A stretch of DNA of 64,000 bases, from positions 2,232,001 through 2,296,000 of the forward strand of contig JBLDXI010000019.1 of assembly GCA_047495785.1 (NCBI GenBank). The letters are read 5' to 3'. The DNA comes from Lepidodermella squamata (Eukaryota > Gastrotricha). The notes below the pieces were generated by a model. That model saw nothing but the letters and a program-made list of their open reading frames with translations. It was not told where the DNA came from and ran no database searches. Position numbers and translations under genes: made by a program. Positions within the stretch are counted from its first letter, which is position 1, and the number at the start of each line of letters is the position of its first letter. Positions 1 through 9,628 of the stretch are shown here, piece after piece.

Positions 1-663
1 ATGAAAATTCACGCGAACAGCTCTAAATCGCCGCATTTACGACGCCTGTCTGAATTTCCGCCCGATGTTGCAAAGCAAATCATGGCGAATTTTACGAAAT
101 TTGCTTTCGTGCGCGAACCTGTCGACCGGATGATATCAGCCTGGCGTGAAAAATTGTCTACAAATAAGTCTGATGGAATAAATCGGGATCTTTACCAGGC
201 AACATTTGAAATTTTTTTTTATTATTTTTACAACAATTATTGTTCAATTTTCCAGACAGTCGGCAAACATATAATTTATCACTACCGCCGTAATGCGACC
301 AAAAAAGAAATTTTCGCCGGTTTACCCGTTCGTTTCGACGAATTTTTGCGATTTTTACAAGCTGAAACAAATACGACTCACGACAACGATATTCATTGGA
401 GATCGCAGCTACACGTGTGCCACTTTTGCGCTATTGATTACGATTTTATCGGGTCATTTGAAAACTTCAACTGCGAGCTGGAACAATTTGCCCGGCGCGT
501 CACTGGCCGCGAAAATGTCCCGCGTCTGCCTGGACCGAGTCACAGACAAAATGTGCCATTTTTGTCGACAGTTAATTATGACAAGAATTTATTGTATCGA
601 GTGATTGATCTTCTTTACTCCGGTGACTATCAGATATTTCCGTATCAACGGTCTGCTATTTGA
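1..663 (+). CDS. Carbohydrate sulfotransferase, 3' part (Sulfotransfer_2 / CHST8-14 type)
   Basis: The C-terminal part of a Golgi sulfotransferase that would move sulfate from PAPS to a glycan sugar. The 3'-phosphate-binding signature FVREPVDRMISAWREK is at residues 36-51 of the visible part, and HWRSQLHVC followed by DYDFIGSFEN and a final Tyr-rich end are typical of the chondroitin/HNK-1 sulfotransferase group. The gene runs off the left edge: the 5'-PAPS loop and the membrane anchor are missing, so the ATG at base 1 is not a supported start. Bases 199-255 (57 nt) encode a low-complexity Phe/Tyr/Asn insert and end in a pyrimidine tract plus CAG. Removing them gives a better family match, so they are probably an in-frame intron with a GC donor. 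Exact sugar specificity cannot be told. Confidence 0.88.
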   Translation: MKIHANSSKSPHLRRLSEFPPDVAKQIMANFTKFAFVREPVDRMISAWREKLSTNKSDGINRDLYQATFEIFFYYFYNNYCSIFQTVGKHIIYHYRRNATKKEIFAGLPVRFDEFLRFLQAETNTTHDNDIHWRSQLHVCHFCAIDYDFIGSFENFNCELEQFARRVTGRENVPRLPGPSHRQNVPFLSTVNYDKNLLYRVIDLLYSGDYQIFPYQRSAI

Positions 664-1723
664 TTTTATTTTTGCTCGATTCCTTATACTACTGTGATTG
701 AATTTATAATATCAAGGTCCCTGCGGTGCTGACATAGCCAGAGGAAAAAACAGGGTGTCTTCAATAACTTGCGCTTGTTTCTCGGTCCTCGTTACTTGGC
801 AGTGCTTTAGTCGATCGTGAAACCGTTCAGTTGCTCGACGCTCTCGGCTGAGGTCAAATAAACAGATGAGTTGAAATACTCAAGTTGAAAACATATATTT
901 GAAAATATCTTTGATATTTACGGAAACAGGCCGAAAAATCCTAAAATCAGAGCAAAACGACAAAATCAGGCGGACTAGAAATAATTGGCTGAATTTTTTA
1001 ACTGATTTTAACTGAGTAGGCTTCGAGCGATTAAGAAGCCTAAGCAACTTTAAAATGGGTGAGCCAAGCAGTGAGCACCCTAAGGGTTCCACTAGGGTTC
1101 CAGCACTAAATTTGAGACTCCAGCACTAGATTTCCCTTAAATATGGTATTTCGATTTTCTAGTCTTTGCTAGAATCTCAAATTGTATGCTATCATGTCTA
1201 ACCGATAGACCTTCATATTACGCGTATTTCGCGCTATGAGCGGCCAGTTTACTAATTATACTTCATCCTATAGAGCCGATATCGATTCCAAGTATCGATG
1301 TTACAAATCAGTGATTTTTCCGATATCAGCCGTCTTGGAACCCAACATTGATAGTCTGCCTACGTAGCTCGTAGCTTAGAGCCTCATGTAGCTACAATAA
1401 AAAAGCATAGGATCAGGGAAAAACCGAAATCGCCGAAATCGCAAAGAATCTGAAAAATTTAGTGGAAGGACGCTTAAATTTAGAGCTGGAACATTTTTAG
1501 AGGTTGAAATATTTGTTCCCCTTAGGAGAAGCATGGCAAATTTTACAGAGATTACGCCTTTCAAGGAGGATGGGAGTTTAAAAATTTGAAATTTAAAAAT
1601 TCGAAATCTTTAATTCAGTTCTTCATAAAATTCGAAGCTTATCATGGGTTCCACGAATCTTCAACGCACTTATTAAGATATTTAGGAACTTTTCAGGAAA
1701 TTTGCCAAATCCCTCATTAAAAC
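664..1723. other. Gene-free intergenic stretch
   Basis: No coding segment or RNA gene is supported here. An AATAAA lies near 856. A short motif of the form CTCCAGCRCTARATTTCCC occurs twice in tandem near 1100-1137 and again at 36667-36686 inside a NUP93 intron, so it is probably part of a dispersed repeat. The rest looks like ordinary AT-rich spacer. Confidence 0.5.
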
Positions 1724-2242
1724 TTACTCGAGCGTCTCTAGAGTTCTATGCCGTTGCATAGCGATGAGTTTCTTGCTCTTGATCAACTGCATGGCTATCA
1801 CTCGATTCCGCTCATCCGCCCGCAGTTCCTTCTCGCTGTGCACAAATCGAAGCGCCCATTGCGGCGTCTCCCTAAGCACATCCGAGCAGTCCAACGCCTC
1901 GGACCCAATCGTATCCGGGTGATCCGCCATCTGCTGCATCGGATCGTCGACAATTTTCGCCCTCAGCTTCGCCAAGGCCAACATTTGCGGGTCGTCCCGA
2001 TCCTCCAAGATTTGCTTCAAGTGGCTGCTAGTCATTTCAGTGGGCTTCACCTTGCACGAACCCTTCGCGTTGATCTCCATCGCGCCTTTCGATAACAAAA
2101 CCAGCTTCTTCACGGCAGTCTTGAACGACGCCTTGCTAGTATTTCCGCTGCTATTAACCGATAGAGCTGACATAATTGCGAGCAATAAAAAAATTTGTCT
2201 GATTTTTATTGCGATACCTTGAAAAATAATGTGCGTGCGCAT
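1724..2242 (-). CDS. Hypothetical secreted protein, 172 aa
   Basis: I do not recognise this protein. It is a single open exon with a composition that looks coding. The N-terminus has basic residues followed by a hydrophobic core (IFLLLAIMSALSV, about residues 17-29) and small residues, which fits a signal peptide. The remainder is charged and mostly helical-looking, rich in Lys, Arg, Glu and Met, with only two cysteines in the mature part. An alternative start is the Met at base 2173, which would remove most of the signal peptide. The gene lies 286 nt downstream of the tetraspan gene on the same strand and could belong to the same transcription run. No function can be assigned. Confidence 0.5.
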   Translation of the reverse strand: MRTHIIFQGIAIKIRQIFLLLAIMSALSVNSSGNTSKASFKTAVKKLVLLSKGAMEINAKGSCKVKPTEMTSSHLKQILEDRDDPQMLALAKLRAKIVDDPMQQMADHPDTIGSEALDCSDVLRETPQWALRFVHSEKELRADERNRVIAMQLIKSKKLIAMQRHRTLETLE

Positions 2243-2528
2243 TTTTTCTCAAAGGTAAAAAACTATATATAAACGCCTCATTTAAATTGCAAGGCATGAC
2301 TTATTACTGGTACATAATTATTCATAATTAATGATCTGTTATAGCCTTCTTGGACTTTTTTCTGGCGCTAGCCACGAATTACGTGCACCGAGTCGAAATT
2401 AACCTGTTTTTTTTATTGTTTTATTTTTAGCATTCTTCAGAAGACGCGAACAAAAACTTCTACGCTGTCAGGAATATTAAGAAAAAAATGATGAAATTTT
2501 GAAAAAAGTTGCCGAATTTTCAGCTATT

Positions 2529-4217
2529 TTAAACACCGGCCCATTCAATCTCTTCCTTTTTGCGCTTTCCCATGGCCTTCTCCTGCTGTTTGCGCCATTT
2601 CTCCTTGTAGCGCTCTTCCTCTTCGAGGTCGAGGATCAACTTTTGCATCAGTTCCTTCTTCTTCTGCAAATGGCGCTCTTCGGCTGATTCCTGGCGTTTA
2701 GCTTCGTCTTTAAGGAATTTCCTGAATCGGCGCCGTGGGCAACAGCGGTAGGTAAGTTCGTCTCTCAAGTTGCCGAGAAGTGATGCCAGGTGGCCGACGC
2801 AGAGGAATGTCTCGATGGCGCCGGCTATGATGCCAATGCCGTCGACGGTTGACCGTGCTTTGAATAGGGTGTCGTCCTTGATATCAACCCATCTGAAGGG
2901 GAAAAATTTCAAGTAATGTATGAATTTTGCTCAGCTGTCGTTTGCTTAAATGTCGCGAATAAAAACAGTATTGTAGGCTCAATCCCGAAAACACATATTT
3001 TTGTTTTGTATTCTTCATTTTTCTGAAATTCTGATTCAATCGATTTAACGGAAATTCAAATTCAAATTTCAATTTCAAATTTCGTGTGAAAATTATTTTG
3101 ATTTTCTTAATTTTCCTGAAAAAATGGATTTGCTCATTAACCCATTTTTTTAATTTGACTCAAGGGGTCAATAGGATCTGAAAACTCCTGAAAAGGCAGT
3201 TTTACATGCGTCGAAAATTACCCGCTAATGTAGTCCAACTTCTTGCAAAATGCTTTAAATTGGCAAAAATCAGGCAAATTTCGTAAAATCGCCAAAATTT
3301 GCAGACCAATCCCATTCTGGGCAAAAATATCAAACATTTCTGATTTAGCGCTGATTTTTAATGCATTTTTTTCGCCATCTTTGCTAAGAATAGCCTTAAA
3401 TTTTGAGAGGTATTGCTTGAACTGGTGCTTGAAATAGGTCGGTTTTTTTTTAATTTTCTTTACCTGTAATAAACGCCATCAACCGCCGCCGAATAGTAGC
3501 TGATGATGGAGAAAGCTATCGACGTCATCAAGCCGAGAACCACGCAAATCAACAATTTTTTCACATTTTTGCGAAGTTCCCATTTCGCAACGATGAACGA
3601 AAACGCGGCCGACGCAGCGACAGGACCGGCGCACCAAACGCCGGCAAATGTAAAACGCAAATTGCATCCAACAGCCAGGGACACTATTCCCAAGGCCAGG
3701 AATAAAATAGCGAATAAACCGTGAATGACGCCCATTGTTGCGTAGAAGCAGTCTTCCATCTCGGGCATTTCTTCGGGGAAAATCGCGTAGGCGCCGTGGC
3801 CTAAAATTATGATACCGCCCTGTTGGACGCTCGACCCGGCGGCGAGGACTGACGGGTCGACGTGCTTGGTAACATCACCGCCCATACAGCCGCCGAAGCA
3901 CAACTTCTCACAACAGCCGAGTTCTTTGTACTTGTGAGCCTTACGCCGTTGTTTTCTGAAAAAATATTCAGAAATTTCTAAAAAAAATTTGACGTTGATT
4001 TTTTTACCTGACCATCATCACAGGCGCAGCCGAGGGAGGAATAATCATATTTTGAGGGGTTGACCCACTTCCAACCGAATCAGTCACCCCGGGTGAATCA
4101 TTGATAATCGGCTCCTCATAAGGCGCTACAGGAGCTGTATTTCAAATAATTCCTAATAATTTTCAATTTTTTTTACAATTTTTTACCTTGATGCTGGGCC
4201 CAAGGCGTCGCTGACAT
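2529..4217 (-). CDS. Four-span membrane protein (MS4A/tetraspan-like topology), 337 aa
   Basis: Four exons, in transcript order 4217-4187, 4134-4008, 3955-3464 and 2892-2529, splice cleanly to 337 residues. The N-terminus is a cytosolic-type Pro/Ser-rich segment (MSATPWAQHQ...), followed by a Cys/Gly cluster (LGCCEKLCFGGCMGG) that could be palmitoylated. Four hydrophobic segments follow: GVIHGLFAILFLALGI, FTFAGVWCAGPVAASAAF, KKLLICVVLGLMTSIAF and, in the last exon, GIGIIAGAIETFLCVGHLA. The tail of about 75 residues is highly charged and predicted coiled coil (repeated KKKELMQKL, EEEERYKEKW). The topology is like MS4A/CD20 or other small tetraspans, but I see no diagnostic signature, so the family name is only an analogy. 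A TAG 6 nt upstream of the ATG is an acceptor-like site. Confidence 0.75.
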
Positions 4218-4581
4218 TTTGCTCTATGCCAAATGCTGTGTTCAAATAATTTTCTGCTGTTGGTTCCAAGAGTTGTTCTTTCTCGCTATTATTTGAATAA
4301 GAAACTGCCAATGCAATACACATCGATCTTATACACGGCGTTGTGCGCAGTTGATCGATTTAATTATCGCAAAAAAACAAGACGCGTTGCGATGGCTGGC
4401 GCGCTATACCGGTCGATAGTGCGTTCTTTAAGGTGGTTGCGGCTTCAACATGTTATCGAATTTTAAATTATTAAAACGAGTAACACAGAGAAACTTTATT
4501 TGATCATCTAAAGCTATACAATCATAAACTTCTAAAATATCGATTTTTGAACGAAAAATCAATCGATTGATCAATTATATC

Positions 4582-5370
4582 TTAGGGTTGGATATCAACA
4601 AAGCGCATGTATTTGCGACCTGAAGGTAGAGCCAGACTTGTATCTTCGCAAGTTTCATTAAGAGCCCCTTCACCGCCATCTAAGCAGCACCCTTCAGCCA
4701 CAACCTTATCGCCAGGTTTCCAATCAGCTGGAAAATAAACGTGCTTGACGTCGTGAATTTGCATCGCCTCGATTGTTCGCAGAATCTCGCTAAATCGGAA
4801 AAATAATAAAATTTCTCCAAATTACTCGAAAATTAATACCTAAAATTTCGCCCGATCGTAGCTGGATAGAGCATGTAGAATCGGATAGAATTTGATGGAT
4901 CGACGATCAGAACAGCTCGGCTAGCAAGAAAGAACCCGCGTCTATCTGTTGTTTTCAAGTCCAAAATTCCAAGGGTCCTCCCAAGTTCGCCCGTAACGTC
5001 GCTGATTAGAGGAAACGGTAGGCTACCCATTTCATGATACGGCGGATCGCACTGCGATAAGACGTCTTTCTCCCACTTGAGGTGATCTGGGAATTAAAAA
5101 TTAAATTTCCGATTTGACCTGAACAAAATAATCACCTTCAATTCGATCGTGCGACATTGCAATTATTCGAGTATTACGAATTTCGAATTCGCAGGTTAAA
5201 TTAACAACCTGAGCGAGTTCTGTCGTGCAAACTGGGTCAAAATCGCCAGGGTGCGACAAAAACAACAGCCATGATGAACTGCCCTCATAATATTGGTGAA
5301 TCGGAAAATCGCCAAACGTTGTCTTGACATTAACGTTAGGAAAAATGCCGCCGAGCTTTATTAAAGCCAT
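4582..5370 (-). CDS. 1-Cys peroxiredoxin (PRDX6-like), copy A, divergent active site
   Basis: Three exons (5370-5136, 5086-4840, 4789-4582) give 229 residues, the usual PRDX6 length. The family reduces peroxides and phospholipid hydroperoxides with one peroxidatic cysteine. The VCTTE motif is intact with Cys48, but the conserved Thr of the PxxxTxxC active site is Asp45 here (SHPGDFDPVCTTE; codon GAC). The downstream Arg in LASRAVLIVDP is kept, as are LYPATIGRNF and the C-terminal PADWKPGDK and LPSGRKYMRF blocks. The loop before the C-terminal block carries extra Cys and acidic residues (EGCCLDGGEG). It is the most diverged of three tandem copies. AATAAA on the coding strand lies at 4494-4499. 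It may have altered or lost peroxidase activity. Confidence 0.9.
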
Positions 5371-5601
5371 TTTGTACCAAAGCGAAAAAATATCCTCTGT
5401 CCATCACTAATAATGCTCTCAGCTCCCATCGCTCAGGAAATAAGGGCTCAATTTTCGAACCTTCTGTCGAAAGTTGAGAGTCCTTTTTCCTAAAAGGAAT
5501 CAGGTGATCGTCTCATTTTGCAAATTACACGAATAAAATAAAGACACTCAAAAATCATTTTATTCTCAGTTCATGATCACGGTCGCGTCTTAAAACGTTG
5601 T

Positions 5602-6414
5602 TTAAGCGCAGGTGGTGAAACGAAGGTATTCGCGCTTAGAAGGCAGCGGGACAACTTCGCATCCGTTCGGGTAGTTTTCGACGCCAGCCGACGGCGGGAT
5701 GATGACCTTATCACCGACCTTCCAGTCAACCGGGGTGACAACCTTCTTCGAATCGTGAAGCTGCAGGCCATCGACAATGCGGATGAGCTCGCTGAAAATT
5801 GCAAAAAAATAATAAAAAATATTGAAAATTTTCTAAATTATTTACTCGAAATTGCGGCCAAGGGAAGCTGGGTAGAGGAGAAGCAGACGAACGGTTTTTG
5901 CCGGGTCGACGACGAAAACAGCGCGGCACGTAAGGGGCAGACCGCTCTTGTCCTTGACATTCGGGTCAATCATGCCGAATCGCTAAAAATAATGGAATAA
6001 ATTAATAATATAGCCAGAAAATAATTAGTCACCTTGGCAAGCTCGCGAGTCGGATCGGCGATAATCGGGAAAGGCAGGTTCTCCTCAGACTTCTTGCAAT
6101 AGGACATGACGTCCTTCGACCAGCCCTCATGTTCTTTAAAATTCCTGAATTTATCGGGGGAAAAATCGAATTTTTCTTGATTTATTACCTTCGACCTTGT
6201 CGCATGAAAGAGCGATCATCTTGACGTTGCGCTTGCTGAACTCGGGGGCCAGCTGGGCGGCGCGGGCCAGTTCAGTCGTGCAGACTGGGGTGTAATCGGC
6301 CGGGTGCGAGAAGAAGAGCAGCCATGAGTCACCCTGGTAGTCGTGCAGCTTGTAGTTGCCCGTCGTGGTTTCGACGTCAACGTTCGGGAAAGGGCTTCCG
6401 AGATTCAGAGTCAT
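5602..6414 (-). CDS. PRDX6: 1-Cys peroxiredoxin (PRDX6-like), copy B
   Basis: Four exons (6414-6189, 6133-6033, 5982-5846, 5791-5602) give 217 residues. The active site is canonical: SHPADYTPVCTTEL holds Pro, Thr and the peroxidatic Cys. LPFPIIADPTRELAK, LTCRAVFVVDP with the conserved Arg, YPASLGRNFDEL and the C-terminal VTPVDWKVGDKV and EYLRFTT blocks follow in order. Intron 1 is only 55 nt and shares its position with intron 1 of copy A; the last intron falls at the GRNF boundary in all three copies. AATAAA lies 37 nt past the stop (5559-5564, minus strand). The expected role is cytosolic reduction of peroxides. The start is the ATG just after an AG acceptor-like site. Confidence 0.93.
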
Positions 6415-7483
6415 TATATCAAAGCTTAGAATAATATTGCACTATCAAGATCAGCTGAATAATTTTAAGACTGGAGTATTTTTTTGAGCCTCCTAGGATT
6501 TTAAGAGCGGCGCAGCACGCGATAATTTCAAGATCGATTGCTGCGCCGAGCGGGCGATTTGTCCACGTGATTGCAACAAAATCGCGTGCCGCAATTGTAA
6601 AAATCTTCATTTTTTTGGCTTAAAAACGGAGTTGATGATGACACGACAGAAAATGCCACATTCGAAGTTGGACTGATTCGAAAAAACACTGAACGTTACA
6701 CCGTGGAATGATTTGGTCAGAAAAACACTAACGCCACTCTACGCTCGTTGCCTATTTGCTATAATGCCCAAGTAAAATGGTCTGTAAAAATGGTCTGATC
6801 AACAGTGAACAATCGAACGCGGAAATTTTATGCTGAATTCAAATGGAATTTTTCACTTTTCATGCACTTCTCCGGGATTCAAGTTTCCAGCCAGCTTTTC
6901 ACTTCAAATCCATCTCGAATCTCGATGATTACGCCCGAGGACTCTTTCTTAGCATCTTGAATCGTTTTCAACTCAGAGATACGAAAATTCCTCAAAATTT
7001 GAGGTTTTCATCAAAATGTGAGAAATTTCATTTCTGCATCTAAATTTTCCGAATTTCAAAAAAATAAAACAATCGACGTGTGGTATCCACTCGTTTTATT
7101 TTTTCGCGGCAAACGATCGTGACCTCGAATTTCATCATGAAGCTTGAGAAGCGACTGATAATTTCAGATTGTAAAAGAATAACTAGAGGATTTTCGAAGA
7201 CGCATTTCAAGATTTCATCTCGCGAAATTACCGGAAAGGCTAGGAAGCACTCGTATCATGCAAATAATCGGGAAGAGCACGGTCGAAAAGTATTTTCGCA
7301 ATAATATAATATAATAAATGACAAGTTTTTGTTTCTTCAGAGAGATGAACAACGGGTCTCAGAGCAGCTTGAAGCGTATAAACCTTCGAGGTTCGTCAAC
7401 TCAACAACTCACTATAATATAAGTCCATTTTTCATCGATTGTTCCTCGATATCATTATTGGTTGGTTGGTTGGTTATTATTGT
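6415..7483. other. Spacer between PRDX6-like copies B and C, with a hairpin
   Basis: No gene is supported. A perfect 10-bp inverted repeat (CGGCGCAGCA at 6508-6517, TGCTGCGCCG at 6539-6548, loop 21 nt) lies about 95-135 bp upstream of the copy B start and stands out by its GC content. It could be a regulatory hairpin or chance. A (TTGG)n run occurs near 7455-7475, close to the 3' end of copy C. Confidence 0.4.
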
Positions 7484-9235
7484 TTATTTACTGACGGTTG
7501 TGAATCGGAGGTAATCCTTGCCCGACGGCAGTTGGACGGTTTCGACGCCTTCCGGGTACTGGTCGGCCGGCGCGCCTGGCGGCACGATAACCTTGTCGCC
7601 GTGAGTCCAGTCAGCAGGGGTCACGACTTTTTTTGTCGCATTCAGTTGCAGCGCGTCAATCGAACGAATGACCTCACTGGAAAATACGAACAAATGTTAT
7701 TCAAAATTCAAAAGAAAATCAGAATACGACATAATGGAGAATAATCAAATCGCATAACTTGAATTTAGAATAAAAACGGGCTGTTTTGTACGAAACATGC
7801 ACAATTTCAAATTGAAGACAAACATTTTAAAATTTAAAAATTAATTTCAATTAATTCTAATTTTTCGACAGATTAAAGAAAAATGATTTGAAAGCCTTAA
7901 AACATTAATTTTAATTTATTTCATTGAAACCTCTAGCCCTTTTTCTTGAGTTTGATAAAAAAATATTGTTACAAAAATAATTCGCCTTTGGATAGCTTAG
8001 AGAACCCATCATAAAAATTATTGAAAAATTCTGATTTAAGACTAACGTTGGTATATAGGTATTTCAAAGCGTTTTTGAGACTGTAAGCAAATTTCAATTT
8101 GAATTTTTCTGCGCCTTCCTATTCCGAAATTCAAAAATTGTAAAAATTATGAGATTACTCTTATCTCTCTCTGTTTTCTGTATCACCTATCAAATTTGCC
8201 TTTCTCAAGCTAAACCACCAAAAGTGGTCGGGTTTCGACCGCAAAATTGACGAATTTCCAACTTTCGAATCGACCCACCCAAATGATCCAACTTACATTG
8301 AGTCCCGTTTAGACAAATTTCACCATACTCTTGACTCTGATTAACATTAAGGGGGCCCCTATTTGTACATGATTTAAAAAACTAACCCTAACCTTAACCC
8401 TAACCAGGAAAGCCCCAAAAATTGATTAAAAATCGAAGTTCAATTTAAAAAATTATGTGCAAATAGGCACTTCGTAATAAAAATAGTCATCAGTAAAGTT
8501 TTTACTGGATTTTTGGAACATGAAGGTACCAAACCCGGAATCTAAGCGATAGCGTTTGTCAAGTATTTTTGCTATCGGTAAGACCTATTGCCAAGACTAC
8601 CCAAAAACACAAATTGTTCGCGAAATAACTAGAAAATTATTTTCCAAGTTATTTCTCAGGTTTCCTTGTTTCATTGTTAATTTTCATGGTCCTAGAGATC
8701 ACACGGATCAAAATAACCTTCACAATAGCCTTCAATTATTTGAATAATTCCAAGTAAATTAGTGGTCTCACCTGAAATTGCGGCCGACCGAAGATGGGTA
8801 GAGCGAAGAAAGACGCAGGGTCTTATCCGGGGCGAAAACGAAGCAGGCACGGCACGTCTGCGGCATGCCTTTCGCGTCCTTAGCAACGGGGTCCAGCATG
8901 CCAAACGCCAGCGCAATATCGCGGTGTTTATCGGCGATGATCGGGAAGGGCAGCGGCTCGCCCATGCGGTCGCAGTACGCCATGATGTCCTTGCCCCAGC
9001 CCTTGTGGTCGTCCAAATCGTCGCAGGATAGCGCGATCAGTTTCACCTGGCGGCGCGCGAATTCGGGCATGAGCAGGACGAGCCGCGACAACTCGGTTGT
9101 GCACACCGGGGTGTAATCGGCCGGGTGCGAGAACAGCATCAGCCAACCATCGCCTTGGTAGTCATGCAATTTCATCTGACCATATGTTGTTTCAACATCG
9201 ATATTTGGCAAAATCGAACCCAGAGACAGCGACAT
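7484..9235 (-). CDS. PRDX6: 1-Cys peroxiredoxin (PRDX6-like), copy C
   Basis: Two exons (9235-8772 and 7676-7484) separated by a 1,095-nt intron give 218 residues. The active site is canonical (SHPADYTPVCTTEL), followed by LPFPIIADKHRDIAL, a conserved Arg in QTCRACFVFAP, YPSSVGRNFSEV, and the C-terminal VTPADWTHGDKV and PSGKDYLRF blocks. Exon 1 is more GC-rich than the surroundings, a sign of codon selection. Compared with copies A and B it lacks the early intron, so intron loss or gain followed the duplication. The pyrimidine-rich TTTTTTTTAG ending at 9259 lies 23 nt before the ATG. AATAAA overlaps the stop region. Expected role is cytosolic peroxide reduction. Confidence 0.94.
8375..8405. 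repeat. Short interstitial CCCTAA-like repeat
   Basis: Inside the intron of PRDX6-like copy C there are about four imperfect units of CTAACC, CTTAACC and CCTAACC. It resembles a telomere-type repeat but is too short and impure to be more than suggestive. A weaker run (ACCCTAACCACGACCCTAACC) occurs near 42976. Confidence 0.35.
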
Positions 9236-9628
9236 TTTTAATCACGAAAATTAAAAATCTAAAAAAAATCATAAAATTGACCATGAATTTTGTAAAAAAA
9301 ATAAATAAAAAATAATTAAGGTTGATAAATATTTTTATTTTTGCATTTTTTCTCAAGCACCACGCTACAATATAAATAGTATAACAATATTTGATCCGAA
9401 TAAGAAAAATCACGTTTTTTGTATAATAATATGAAACGGAATGAGATTCCTGCATAGCATCCGTGAGCCCATGATATAAAATGACTTGAATAAATCAGTA
9501 AAAATGCATATAGCCACGTATAAAAGCAAGGTATTAACAAGACTCATTTCGGACAACAAAGCACGCGTTTCACATCCTGGGGTCCAAAGATCGAGATCAT
9601 TTTATTTTCAGTGGACCCGAAATCCAGG

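Noticed and set aside
8375-8405. True telomere or chromosome-end repeat
   Set aside because: Only a few impure CCCTAA-like units inside an intron with genes on both sides.
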